Assembly (NCBI RefSeq): GCF_000757385.1 | Contig: NZ_JRHH01000004.1 | Location: 62,001 to 126,000 of the forward strand | DNA: 64,000 bases | Source: Flavobacterium aquatile LMG 4008 = ATCC 11947 | GTDB taxonomy: Bacteria > Bacteroidota > Bacteroidia > Flavobacteriales > Flavobacteriaceae | Reading direction: 5' to 3' | Shown here: piece after piece, positions 32,762-42,600 of the stretch | Layout: the number at the start of each line of letters is the position of its first letter | Position numbering within the stretch: the stretch's first letter is position 1 | Made by a program: the position numbers and the translations under genes | Notes under the pieces: generated by a model | Database searches by the model: none | What the model saw: the letters and a program-made list of their open reading frames with translations, nothing else | What the model was told of the DNA's origin: nothing

Positions 32762-34006
32762 ATGACTTACACCTTTAATCTTAAAGAACCGAAATCTGAA
32801 TCAGAAACACTTATATTATTTTCTTGCTACTTCAAAATGCAAGGGAAGAAATTTGTTTACTCCACTGGAGAAAAGATTAATCCTAAACACTGGGATTTTC
32901 AAAATAGATTTGTTTTTACTTCTGGTAAAAATAAATCTAAATTCTCTGAAAGTATAAAGTCACAATTAAATCGTTATTCAGATCTTTTTTTAGAAACTGA
33001 AAGTATGTATAAAAGAATTGGAGAAGAATTCACTACTGAAGTTTTAAAAAAAGCTTTTGATGGAGGTTTTAAAAAAGCTTTAGCTGGCGTAAATACTTTT
33101 TACAAATGTTATGATGAATTTACTTCGGAAAAAATCAAAGGTAAAGAATGGGCAACTTCCACAATAAAACGATATCAAAACATCAAAAATCTCCTGATTA
33201 AGTTTGAAGTTGCAAAGAAGTATAAACTCACTTTTACTAGTATAAACGAGAATTTTCATCGAGAATTTACAGCCTACTGCATGGATGATCTAATGCATAT
33301 TAATAATACTTACTCTAGAAATTTAGGTTTGCTTAAAACTTTTCTGCTTTGGGCGAAGAAAAAAAAGTATACTTATAATGAAGCATTTATTGACTTTAAA
33401 AAAGTAGAAAGGGTTGTAACAAATCAGATCGCATTAACTATTGAGGATTTAAAAATAATATTACAACACGAGTTTGATAGTAAAAAGCTGGAAAAGGTCA
33501 GAGACGTTTTTGTTTTTGCATGCGTTACTGGAATGAGATTTGGTGAACTTTCACTTATTACTAAAAGTAATATTGTCAATGGTCATATCATTCTTAAAGA
33601 GGAGAAAGATCAAAATAAAGAGGCTAGGGAGATACCATTAACGAAAATAGCTGGTGATCTTCTAACAAAATATGAATATAAACTTCCATTGATTGCAAAT
33701 CAAAAACAAAATGATTACCTAAAAGAAGTTTTCAAAGAGCTGGGTTATACTCAAATTGTTCAAAAAGTTACAACTAAAGGAAAAGAAAACATAAAGGTTG
33801 AAATGCCTTTTTATGATAGAATTTCTACTCATACTGCTAGAAGAACATTTATTACAATGATGAAACTTAATAATAAAAGTGAAAAATTAATAGCTTCAAT
33901 TACAGGTCACAAAGATATGAGAACCCTAAATCAATACTATCAAATTAGTGAACCTGAAAAAAAGATTGCGATGGACGAAGTGTTTAACATTGAGACACAA
34001 GAATAA
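32762..34006 (+). CDS. Tyrosine recombinase / integrase
   Basis: A 414-residue site-specific recombinase with the Bacteroidetes arm-binding N-terminus (FKMQGKKFVYSTGEKINPKHWDFQNRF), a SAM-like core-binding domain (about 110-215) and the catalytic domain. Active residues seen: Arg259 (VTGMRFGEL), His357 and Arg360 (STHTARRTF), His383 (TGHKDMRT) and nucleophile Tyr392 or 393 (LNQYYQ). All are present, so it should be active. It opens the mobile element, next to a tRNA/tmRNA-like att candidate, and would catalyse integration and, with the small HTH protein, excision. Confidence 0.95.
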   Translation: MTYTFNLKEPKSESETLILFSCYFKMQGKKFVYSTGEKINPKHWDFQNRFVFTSGKNKSKFSESIKSQLNRYSDLFLETESMYKRIGEEFTTEVLKKAFDGGFKKALAGVNTFYKCYDEFTSEKIKGKEWATSTIKRYQNIKNLLIKFEVAKKYKLTFTSINENFHREFTAYCMDDLMHINNTYSRNLGLLKTFLLWAKKKKYTYNEAFIDFKKVERVVTNQIALTIEDLKIILQHEFDSKKLEKVRDVFVFACVTGMRFGELSLITKSNIVNGHIILKEEKDQNKEAREIPLTKIAGDLLTKYEYKLPLIANQKQNDYLKEVFKELGYTQIVQKVTTKGKENIKVEMPFYDRISTHTARRTFITMMKLNNKSEKLIASITGHKDMRTLNQYYQISEPEKKIAMDEVFNIETQE

Positions 34007-34059
34007 TTTTTTGTTGAAGCACAAATAAAAAACTACCATTTTTAACTAATTTAACTATT

Positions 34060-34986
34060 ATGGGTAAATTTACTGGTCGTAAAAAAAATAAAAATGGACA
34101 TCAATTGAAAGAAGAAATTAATCAAGATATTATTCTATGTTATAAATCCGCAATACAAGGTGCTTTTCGGAATATTACATATGAGTATGATGCACATGGA
34201 TCAAGAAATGTTTTATTTGCTTATGACCATATTGATTTATTTAGTCAAAGAATTAAAAATTTTGAAGATTATAAGTTACTTATTTTAAAATCCAACATTT
34301 ATGTTTTTAATGAAATGACAATTAGTTTAGTGAGATCTATTTATAAATTTTTCCTGGCAATTGATTTATACAGTGAAAACAATGAGGATAGCCTTGAACA
34401 TATAAAATCAAATTATCATAATATTAATGTAGCATTAAAAATTCTATCTCAATTTGATTTAGAACTTACTAAGATAAAAAATGTAGATGCAGCGGAAGCC
34501 ACTCGAAGATATTGCCTTAATCTTTTAAAAGAGGCAGAGTATTTTATAAGTAATAATTTTTTTGTAAACATAAATAATTCACCATTAAATAAGTCTATTA
34601 AAAAGTTAAGAAAAAAATTTGAAAAATTAAAGCTAAAAAATAATACGCAAAATTTTATTGATAATGGTTCAACGGATTTAGTTACAGCAAAAGCTTCAAA
34701 AGTCCAAGATAAATGGTATGCTTTACTATATAAAATATTGCTAGAAATCAAGAAGAAAGATCCGCCTAAAAATAATGATGGTGAACTTATTAAAATTCAA
34801 ATTATGGAAATAGGTGCCTTGATGGGAGGTAAAACAGGTCAACAATTTTATGTGAGTTTTAAATCAATTTATAAAAGTGATTATGTAATTATAAAAAAAA
34901 CTTACGGAAATGACTGGAAGAATTTTATTATTAGCCTCTCAGAAAACAATAGTGAAATTATAGACTTTTTGAACAAAATTGAATAG
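34060..34986 (+). CDS. Unknown element-borne protein
   Basis: A 308-residue basic, helical soluble protein. The middle (about residues 60-150) and the Lys-rich segment (NKSIKKLRKKFEKLKLKNN) look like helical bundles. The C-terminal part (IQIMEIGALMGGKTGQQFYVSFKSIYKSDYVIIKKTYGNDWKNFI) has a shape seen in RteC-like regulators of Bacteroidetes elements, but I cannot confirm this. It lies 53 bases after the integrase gene, the place where such elements often keep a regulator or cargo gene. Very AT-rich, like the rest of the element. Function open. Confidence 0.7.
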   Translation: MGKFTGRKKNKNGHQLKEEINQDIILCYKSAIQGAFRNITYEYDAHGSRNVLFAYDHIDLFSQRIKNFEDYKLLILKSNIYVFNEMTISLVRSIYKFFLAIDLYSENNEDSLEHIKSNYHNINVALKILSQFDLELTKIKNVDAAEATRRYCLNLLKEAEYFISNNFFVNINNSPLNKSIKKLRKKFEKLKLKNNTQNFIDNGSTDLVTAKASKVQDKWYALLYKILLEIKKKDPPKNNDGELIKIQIMEIGALMGGKTGQQFYVSFKSIYKSDYVIIKKTYGNDWKNFIISLSENNSEIIDFLNKIE

Positions 34987-35080
34987 TTAAAATACTTTAT
35001 GATAGTGTAAGATATATATCTGAAAAATATCTCTAAAAATATCTCGCAAAATTTGCCTCTAATTTAAATCTCATTGAATT

Positions 35081-35350
35081 ATGCAAAATCCTTTTGAAAT
35101 CTTAGAAAGTAAGTTAAGCAATATTGAAAACTTACTACTCCAGCTTCGGGAAAAACCTATTGAAGCGGAAAACAAACTGCTTTCTGTGAAAGAAATAGCA
35201 AAATTGTCTGGCGTGTCGGAATTAACAGTTAGAAACTGGATTAGTGACGGTAAAGTAAAGGCAAAAAGAATTGGTAGAAGAATGTTCATTGAGCAATCTC
35301 AATTCATTAGTGGTCTCGAAGAAGTTAAGTCTTTAAAATACAAACGTTAA
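35081..35350 (+). CDS. Excisionase-like HTH protein
   Basis: An 89-residue protein: N-terminal coiled segment (KLSNIENLLLQLRE) then a MerR-type winged helix of the excisionase family (LLSVKEIAKLSGVSELTVRNWISDGKVKAKRIGRRMFIEQSQF). These proteins bind att-flanking DNA and steer a tyrosine recombinase to excision, or regulate element genes. It is 12 bases before the helicase gene and probably starts that operon. Confidence 0.88.
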   Translation: MQNPFEILESKLSNIENLLLQLREKPIEAENKLLSVKEIAKLSGVSELTVRNWISDGKVKAKRIGRRMFIEQSQFISGLEEVKSLKYKR

Positions 35351-35362
35351 TTTTTTTTAATT

Positions 35363-37009
35363 ATGAAAAAGCAAAACGAAGTAAAAAAAGATTTAAAGTG
35401 TACTGTAGAAGAATTTAGTAAATATGATATTAATTCGGAGTTTGATCTTCTTGCTGATGAAGCAAAGAAAGAAGAAACAAATGAACTTTTAATTCAGGAA
35501 AAACACTTGGCAGATCTATTATTATCTATAAAAGAAGTTGATTTTGTAGCAGAAAAAAATCCTAAAATTTTGCAATTAAGAGCTGAACATGAAAAATTAG
35601 CTAAGAAAGTTTTAGATAAAAAAGGTAATCCAAAGGATGCAAATTCTGATGATTATATTAAATATCAGTCTATAGATAAGCAGATTTCTTCAATTAAAAT
35701 TAGAGTGCGAGAGTATTCCGTTCTAGTGATTAAAATATTTAAAAAAATAGTTATTGACAATAATTATGACTTAAAGGTATTTGAAAAAGAGATTGTTTTT
35801 TATAACGGTAAATACTGGCAAAAAATTACTGAAGAAAGTTTTTCCAGTTTTTTAAGTGAAGTAGCCCGAAAAATGGGTTTAAAATCACTAATGTATGAGC
35901 ATCATACATTTGGAAATGACTTAATAAAACAATTTATTCATAGTAATTTTAGACAACATGCGGTTAAGACAAATGTCACCGCTATTAATCTTCAAAATGG
36001 AACATACAAGTTTATTAATGGAGTAGGTAAATTATTCCCTCATAATAAAAATGACAACTTAAACTATATTCTTTCTTTTGAATATGATGAATCTGTTACG
36101 TGTCCTATTTTTTTAAATTATTTAGAGCATTGCTTACCCGAAGAAGATAAAAGAATGGTTATACAAGAATTTTTTGGATACGTATTTACTCCAAACGAAG
36201 TACTTAATCTTGAAAAATGTCTTTTAATGTATGGTTCTGGTTCTAATGGAAAATCGGTTTTAAACAATGTAATGGAAAGAATTTATGGAAAAATTAATAT
36301 CTCTTCTTTTTCAATTTCAAAATTGACTTGCAAACAAAGAGGTGAATATTATTTAGCAAGTATCCAAGGCAAATTATTAAACTATTGTAGTGATACTAAT
36401 GGTGCAATCGATGATTCAGGTGTTTTTAAACAATTGATTTCAGGAGAGAGGGTTTCTGCTAGACATCCATCTGGTAGACCTTTTGACTATTTGAATAATT
36501 GTAAATTTATTTTTAATGTAAATTCTTTGCCTAGTTCCTCTGATGCAAGTAATGGATATTTTAGAAGATTTCTAATCATTCATTTTAATGTTGTAATTGA
36601 AGATCGATTTAAGGACGGTAATTTAGCTTTAAAAATTATTAAAAATGAATTGAGTGGTGTTTTTAATTGGATTTTACTTGGACTAAACAGATTGTTAAAA
36701 AATGGTTTTTTATCTGAATGTAATTCAAGTATTATTGCAGCAGAAAATTTCAGAAAAAAATCGGACAATGTATTTGATTTTCTTTGTGAGGAACAATACG
36801 AAGTAGTAGATAATGTTGAGTTGGGCGTAATATTTAGTGAGTTGTATGAGGATTATCTACGTTATCTAGCGATAAATGGCGGGATTCCTTGTAGAAAAGT
36901 AAACTTCAGAGAAAGACTTAACGGTCTAAAATTGGGAGGTAAAGAGGTGCATAGAAATGAAAAATGTAATGGAAATAAGCATAGAGTAAATATTAAAAGG
37001 ATTATTTGA
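35363..37009 (+). CDS. SF3 helicase, D5/P4-type replication protein
   Basis: A 548-residue replication helicase. N-terminal ~130 residues are charged and coiled; a D5_N-like region follows (residues 140-280), then an SF3 AAA+ core with Walker A GSGSNGKSV (291-299), the region NYCSDTNGAIDDSGVFKQLISGE (Walker B/motif B area) and FIFNVNSLPSSSDASNGYFRRFLIIHF (motif C and Arg finger). The C-terminal part has a winged-helix-like segment (ELYEDYLRYLAINGG). Separate from the primase domain, which is the next gene, one base after its stop. Together they would melt and prime the element's origin, plausibly the repeat array at 37914. Confidence 0.92.
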   Translation: MKKQNEVKKDLKCTVEEFSKYDINSEFDLLADEAKKEETNELLIQEKHLADLLLSIKEVDFVAEKNPKILQLRAEHEKLAKKVLDKKGNPKDANSDDYIKYQSIDKQISSIKIRVREYSVLVIKIFKKIVIDNNYDLKVFEKEIVFYNGKYWQKITEESFSSFLSEVARKMGLKSLMYEHHTFGNDLIKQFIHSNFRQHAVKTNVTAINLQNGTYKFINGVGKLFPHNKNDNLNYILSFEYDESVTCPIFLNYLEHCLPEEDKRMVIQEFFGYVFTPNEVLNLEKCLLMYGSGSNGKSVLNNVMERIYGKINISSFSISKLTCKQRGEYYLASIQGKLLNYCSDTNGAIDDSGVFKQLISGERVSARHPSGRPFDYLNNCKFIFNVNSLPSSSDASNGYFRRFLIIHFNVVIEDRFKDGNLALKIIKNELSGVFNWILLGLNRLLKNGFLSECNSSIIAAENFRKKSDNVFDFLCEEQYEVVDNVELGVIFSELYEDYLRYLAINGGIPCRKVNFRERLNGLKLGGKEVHRNEKCNGNKHRVNIKRII

Positions 37010-37010
37010 A

Positions 37011-37898
37011 ATGGATACTTTTATTGAAACATACAATATATACAATCTCAATGTAAATCAGAAATATAGCACATGTCCGATTTGTTCTAGTAAAAGATCT
37101 ATAAAAAACCAGAAACAGAAATGCTTAATTGTAAATTGGGATAAAGGTTTTGCTACTTGCCAACATTGTAGGATCGTAATTCAAATTCACGGTGCAAAAA
37201 GAGCACATAATTTTTTTAATTCATTTAGATATAAAGAAGATATTCCTGGTTCAAGACATTCTATTGAATTCTTTAATGAAGTTGTTTTTAAATTTAAAAA
37301 TGATACTAACAATTTTAGTAATTTCTTGGAAAGTTATTTTACTAGAGAAAAAATTTTTGAGGCAGAGAGAAAACTATTAATATTTTCATCTAGTGATTTT
37401 TATACAAAATCAATTGCTTTTCCATATATAAACGAAAAAGAACAAATTACAGGAATAAAATTAATGCCATACAACAGTCAAGGTAAAAGAATCAAGAATA
37501 AAGATGGCAATGGTGTTGTAAATTGGATACATTCCTTGTATAAAATTAAAGATTGGAACAATGATTTTTGCTTATTTGGTTTACATCAAATAATAGAAAG
37601 AAGTGATAAATCGGTTCATATAGTAGAAAGCGAAAAGACAGCTTTTGTTATGACAATAGTAAAACCAGAATTTATTTGGTTAGCTACTGGTGGACTTATG
37701 ATGTTGAATAGAAAAAAACTACTTCCTTTAAAAAATTATAGAATTGTGTTACATCCTGATAAAGGAAATGCATTTAATATTTGGAGTGGCTTAGCGAAAG
37801 AATTTCCAGAATTAAATATAATCGTATCAAGAATTACTGAAGATAATCCGTTTATAGATGACAAAGGTGATTTGGCTGACTATTATCTTAAACAATAA
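37011..37898 (+). CDS. Element DNA primase with zinc finger and TOPRIM
   Basis: A 295-residue primase-like protein. An N-terminal zinc ribbon (Cys22, Cys25, Cys50, Cys53: TCPICSSKR ... FATCQHC) of the CHC2 type comes first, then a linker, and a TOPRIM-like domain at about 195-290 (VHIVESEKTAFVMTIVKPEFIWLATGG with its Glu, and RIVLHPDKGN with an Asp). It starts one base past the helicase stop. The split arrangement, with helicase and primase as two proteins, differs from P4, where they are fused. Very AT-rich. Directly followed by the 23-bp repeat array. Confidence 0.88.
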   Translation: MDTFIETYNIYNLNVNQKYSTCPICSSKRSIKNQKQKCLIVNWDKGFATCQHCRIVIQIHGAKRAHNFFNSFRYKEDIPGSRHSIEFFNEVVFKFKNDTNNFSNFLESYFTREKIFEAERKLLIFSSSDFYTKSIAFPYINEKEQITGIKLMPYNSQGKRIKNKDGNGVVNWIHSLYKIKDWNNDFCLFGLHQIIERSDKSVHIVESEKTAFVMTIVKPEFIWLATGGLMMLNRKKLLPLKNYRIVLHPDKGNAFNIWSGLAKEFPELNIIVSRITEDNPFIDDKGDLADYYLKQ

Positions 37899-37913
37899 TT
37901 ATAAAATATAAAC

Positions 37914-38706
37914 TTCAATACAAAAACGTAATAGGTTTCAATACAAAAACGTAATAGGTTCAATACAAAAACGTATTTGGTTTCAATGCAAGAACGTATA
38001 AGATTTCCATACAAATGCGTATAAGATTTCCATACAAATGCGAATTAGATTTCAATATAAATGCGAATTAGATTTCAATACAAAAACGTATTAGATTTCA
38101 ATACAAAAACGTAATAGATTTCAATACAAAAATGTAATAGGTTTCAATACAACAACGTAATAGATTTCAATACAAAAATGTAATAGGTTTCAATACAAAA
38201 ATGTAATAGGTTTCAATACAACAACGTATTAGATAATCTATTATACTTCAATAGAAAAATCTATTATACTTCAATAGAAAAATCTATTATACTTCAATAG
38301 AAAAATCTATTATACTTCAATAGAAAAATCTATTATACTTCAATAGAAAAATCTATTATACTTCAATAGAAAAATCTATTATACTTCATACACTTTGATA
38401 GAAAAATCTATTACACTTTGATAGAAAAATCTATTACACTTTGATAGAAAAATCTATTATACTTTGATAGAAAAATCTATTATACTTTGATAGAAAAATC
38501 TATTATACTTTGATAGAAAAATCTATTATACTTTGATAGAAAAATCTATTATACTTTGATAGAAAAATCTATTATAGTTCAATAGAAAAATCTATTATAG
38601 TTCAATAGAAAAATCTATTATAGATCAATAGAAAAATCTATTATAGATCAATAGAAAAATCTATTATGCTTCAATAGAAAATTTATTATACTTCAATAGA
38701 AAGATC
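37914..38706. repeat. Array of about 34 tandem 23-bp repeats
   Basis: Four blocks by sequence: A (14 copies, TTTCAATACAAAAACGTAAT plus 3 bases, 37914-38232), B (6 copies, CTTCAATAGAAAAATCTATT plus ATA, 38233-38386), C (8 copies, CTTTGATAGAAAAATCTATT plus ATA, 38391-38576) and D (6 copies with GTTCAATAG, GATCAATAG or GCTTCAATAG, 38577-38706). The period is 23 bases, with single 22-base units. In B-D each unit contains an inverted repeat, AATAG-N6-CTATT (ATAG/CTAT in C). It directly follows the primase gene and lacks unique spacers, so an iteron origin is likelier than a CRISPR array. Confidence 0.9.
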
Positions 38707-38983
38707 GCCTAGATGGAACTACATATAGGAGCGTCAGCTTTAAGAACTTTAAAAAAAATGAAAATGAAATAAAAGAGAAAATTATTTCGCTGCATCATTG
38801 ATAAAGTGAGTCTAACTTTTTAGTCCAATGCCTTCGGCGGACAATAGTTAGTTATCCACTTTATTAACAAGCCATAAAGCGGATAAATTAACTCGAAAAA
38901 AAAAGACTTATAACCCTTACTCAAAGTTGTTGAAAACTTTATGGTGCTTTACATAGGAACGCCTGTTAGCGGTTGTTTTATTC
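38707..38983. other. Gene-free interval with imperfect palindrome
   Basis: No ORF. The notable structure is the 48-base imperfect palindrome at 38846-38893. ACGCCTGTTAGCGGTTGTTT at 38960-38979 resembles sequences flanking cassette-like insertions in Bacteroidetes, but I cannot show this. Confidence 0.5.
38846..38893. repeat. 48-bp imperfect palindrome
   Basis: Three paired blocks (AGTTA/TAACT, TTATCC/GGATAA, CTTTAT/ATAAAG) with a bulged G, an A/C mismatch and a bulged A, and an AT-rich loop. The extrahelical bases and length recall single-strand-folded recombination sites such as attC, or an origin hairpin. Confidence 0.55.
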
Positions 38984-39427
38984 TTATTCGAAATAATAGC
39001 TCATTGTCATATCAGAATTTAAATTTTTTTTTCTGATTTGAGCAGGTTTCCATTCATTTGTCCTAATAATTTTTTTCAATTCACTTTCAAAATATTTTTC
39101 AAGTTTATGATTTTATTTAATGTGAAAATAAAAACTAAAAGAGGTGATTTTTGCATTTCGAAATTTATCCACATAAAATGAAATATCAACGAAAGCTGAA
39201 ACATCATAATTTGGTCTTTTAATATAACCTTTTGGGTAAGTAATTGCAAAATCAATTTCTTTTTGCTTTACTTCACTATATTCATCTTCGCTATCATCTT
39301 TGTCATTTGGATGATTTGGTCTTCTATCACATTTAGCATAATACTTTGTATCAATTATATGCTTATTTAAGTATTTTTCATCAGCTACAGATAGAAGTTT
39401 TATTTTAGAAAAAGCGTTACAAACGAG
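38984..39427 (-). pseudogene. Frameshifted gene remnant at element end
   Basis: On the minus strand a frame open from 39427 reads AFSKIKLLSVADEKYLNKHI, later YITYPKG-type sequence (KEIDFAITYPKGYIKRPNYD) and ends SFYFHIK-stop near 39119; after a frame change it continues HKLEKYFESELKKIIRTNEW to MSYYFE-stop at 38984. The two halves have normal coding composition but no ATG at the 5' end and a frameshift between, so this is a broken C-terminal fragment of an unknown protein. An ACGAGCTACGAA duplication at 39424-39446 lies where the 5' part is missing. Confidence 0.65.
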
Positions 39428-39553
39428 CTACGAACGAGCTACGAACAAAGCCCCAATAAAATGGGAGGTAACCTTTTAAGAGGTTTCAATTAGTTCAAAT
39501 CCTTTTATTTTTAGATCGATTTATAACTTTTTCAATGCTTACTAAGAATAAAA

Positions 39554-39583
39554 AAACCACAAACAATTTACTGTTTGTGGTTT
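39554..39583 (-). terminator. Terminator of the giant T9SS protein gene
   Basis: AAACCACAAACA and TGTTTGTGGTTT form a perfect 12-bp stem with a 6-base loop; on the minus strand it is followed by TTTTTTATTC. It sits 33 bases after the stop at 39616. Confidence 0.85.
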
Positions 39584-39615
39584 AATTGATGTATGAACTA
39601 TTTAAGGTAATACTA

Positions 39616-42600
39616 TTACTTTTTAATCAAACGAAGTGTTTTGATATTTTCGCCTTGTGCTACTACTACATTATAAATTCCAGAAGGATAGTTATTTCCT
39701 ACTTCTAGAATTGTGTTTTTAAGGGTATTTAATTGGCGCGTTTCTATAAGTTTTCCAAGCATATCATAAACTTTAATTTCCACTTGATCATCGCTATTTG
39801 TTGTAAAATTGAATTGAAAAGTGTTTGTAGATGGATTTGGATAAGCTACGACATCAAATGCATCTGTTTTCTCTGTTACCATTCTTGCTGGTGGGGTTGG
39901 ACAAGAAATTTTTGTCAACAAAAGCGTTCTTGTATTGGCAGAAAGTCCAAAGGCATTCCCAGATTTGATGCTTAAGCTTTTATCTGTTGGAGAAAAGGCC
40001 GAGGTTCCTAAATAAACAACAGTAAAACTTAAATCAGTAGTTGTTAAAATATTTGATGAATTGCTCGGAAATGAAGGAGAAGTTATAATAGCACTAAGTG
40101 GAGCGGTAATGGTGTAATAATTGGCACTAGCCGTTGCTGTAAAACTATAGGTATAGCCTTCACTTCTGTTGCAAACAGATACATCTCCAGTAACTGTTCC
40201 AACAGTGTAGGGTAATCCCGCAGTTACTTTTAGTAACCTAGCGGTAGAAGCTTCATTAGGGGCTAAATTTATTGTAATGGATGAGCCTACATTGTTTAAC
40301 GCTTTTACGCCAAATAATAGAGAAATTGTTGTAGAATTTTCAACTACAAACTCTGAAAAATTCACATAAATAAAAGAATCTGTTGAGGTTAAACCAGCAA
40401 CTGGTTCACCATTTAAATCGGTTCTAGTAACACCAAGTGGTAATTCCCACAAATAAGTGTTTGCTAAAACAGATGGTGCAGCTGTTAATTTCAACGTTGT
40501 AGGCTTACCAATGTACTTACTCGCTACGGTTATTGCTGTTGTTGATCCTGATTCTGACAATACTAAAGAAGTTGGAGCGACCGGAATTGCTACCGTAAGA
40601 CGAAGCAGTCTAGCGGAAGAAGTAGTTGCTGGTAAAAGTGCAACATTATTGGTAATTGAATTTCCTACGCCATTTAAAGCTTTTACACCAAATTGTAGAA
40701 TTCCCGGAGCAACAGCATCTGTAAATTTTACATAAATAAATGGATTTACACTTGAGGTAGCGTTGTCAATAGTTAATCCGTCAAGAGCTGTTACTCTCGT
40801 TACTCCATTTGGTAATTCCCATTCATAGGAGTTTGCCAAAGTTGACGTAGCGGCTGATAGTCGATAAGTGCCTTGTTCACCAATTAATTTACTAATTGCT
40901 GTTATGGCTGTTGAGGTTATACCATCATTTAAAGTTAGCGTTGTTGGAGCAACAGGTACTGTGGTAGCAAGTCGTAATAATTTTGCTGTTGAAGTAGTTG
41001 TTGGAGTCAGTGCTGTATTGTTATTTATAGAACTTCCTACGCCATTAATGGCTTTCACACCAAATTGGAGGTAAGCCACAGAAACGTTATCGGTGAATTT
41101 TACATAGATAAAAGGTGCTGTACTAATTGTAGAATTTTCAACGGTTTCATCATTTAAACCACTTACTCTAGTCACACCAAAAGGCAATTCCCATTCGTAT
41201 GCACTAGCCAAAGTAGCGGCTGAAGCGGATAATCGGTAAATACCTTGATTACCAATTAATCCACTAATAGTTGTTATGGCTGTAGTTGTCACTCCATTGT
41301 TTAGTGATAAAACAGCTGGAGGAGAAGGTTTTACAGCAATTAAGGTCATCAATTTAGCTGTAGAGGTTGTGGTTGGATTTATCACAGAACTGTTAGTGGT
41401 TATAGAAACACCTACACCATTTTTAGATTTTGCACCAATACGCAATACATGAGTCAATACTCCAGAGGTAGGAGTGTAAGAGGAGGTATTAAGATTTGTA
41501 ACACCAGAAAAATTAACATAGATAAAAGGATCTACACTACTTGTGCTAGTCGTTACAGTTCCTCCACTTAAAGCTGTCATTCTTACGACACCTTCTGGTA
41601 ATTCCCATTCATATGAAGTAGCACCAACTGCTGATGTAAGTGATAATCTAAGAACAGTATTAGTACCCATGTAAGGGGCAAATGATGTTATGGGAGCAGT
41701 TGTAATTCCGTTATTCATGTTTATAACCGGTGCTGTAGGAAGTATTCTGGTTAATGGAGCAGTTGCTTTAGGAATGGAATAACATCCTAAAGTATTTATG
41801 GTTTGAACATAGGGAAGTAAAGGAGTAGTAGCACTAGAAGCACTAAATTTAACAAATATAGTATTTCCGTTGGTTATAGTTAAACCTGTTAAAGGGTCGG
41901 TACTTGTAGAGGTCATTCCTAAAGGAAGAGTCCATTGATATAGAACATTATCTACGGCAGTTGCAGTTAACCTAAATTCGGTTTCGGTGCCAACATATAT
42001 AGCTATCGCTGTTACTGGAGTAGAAGGTGTGGCTGGTAAAACGGCATTGTCATTTGTCAGTAATAATGTAGATGGAGTTGCAGGTATTGGTAAATCTGAA
42101 ATGATTGCATAATTTGAAGTTATAACACCACAATCTGAAGTTACTACTACGCGGTATTTTGTACCATTCTCAGGAACAGTAGGTTCTGTTTTTGTTACAA
42201 TTAAATTCGCTGATGTAGTTCCAGAATAATTATCATTATTTGCTAATAATGTCCATGTGCCAGTTAGTGGATCATCATTAACTAATTGACTGTACCATTT
42301 GAAGGACGCATTTAAAGAACCTGAAGCGGTTGTAAAAGTGGCAGTAGCACCAATAGACATACAAAGTGAAGCATTTGAAGGTTGTGAAACAATGCTATTA
42401 GAGTTTATGGTCAACTCCAATGTTTCTGTATGACATCCATTTATAAAACTGTAAGTACCACTTGCTGTATAAGTGTTTCCGTTTCCAGCAGTCCATGTAT
42501 AGGCATCACAAGCGGAAATTGTTGTTGTGTTTGCTGTACTTGGTGCGATGGTTAAATCAAGAATTTCGGTAGTACATCCGTTTACATAAGTGTAAGTGCC

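Noticed and set aside
37192..37380. 62-residue ORF inside the primase gene
   Set aside because: Different frame within a gene with zinc-finger and TOPRIM residues; hydrophobic AT-driven composition.
37914..38706. CRISPR array
   Set aside because: Units are contiguous 23-bp repeats with no unique spacers and no cas gene nearby.
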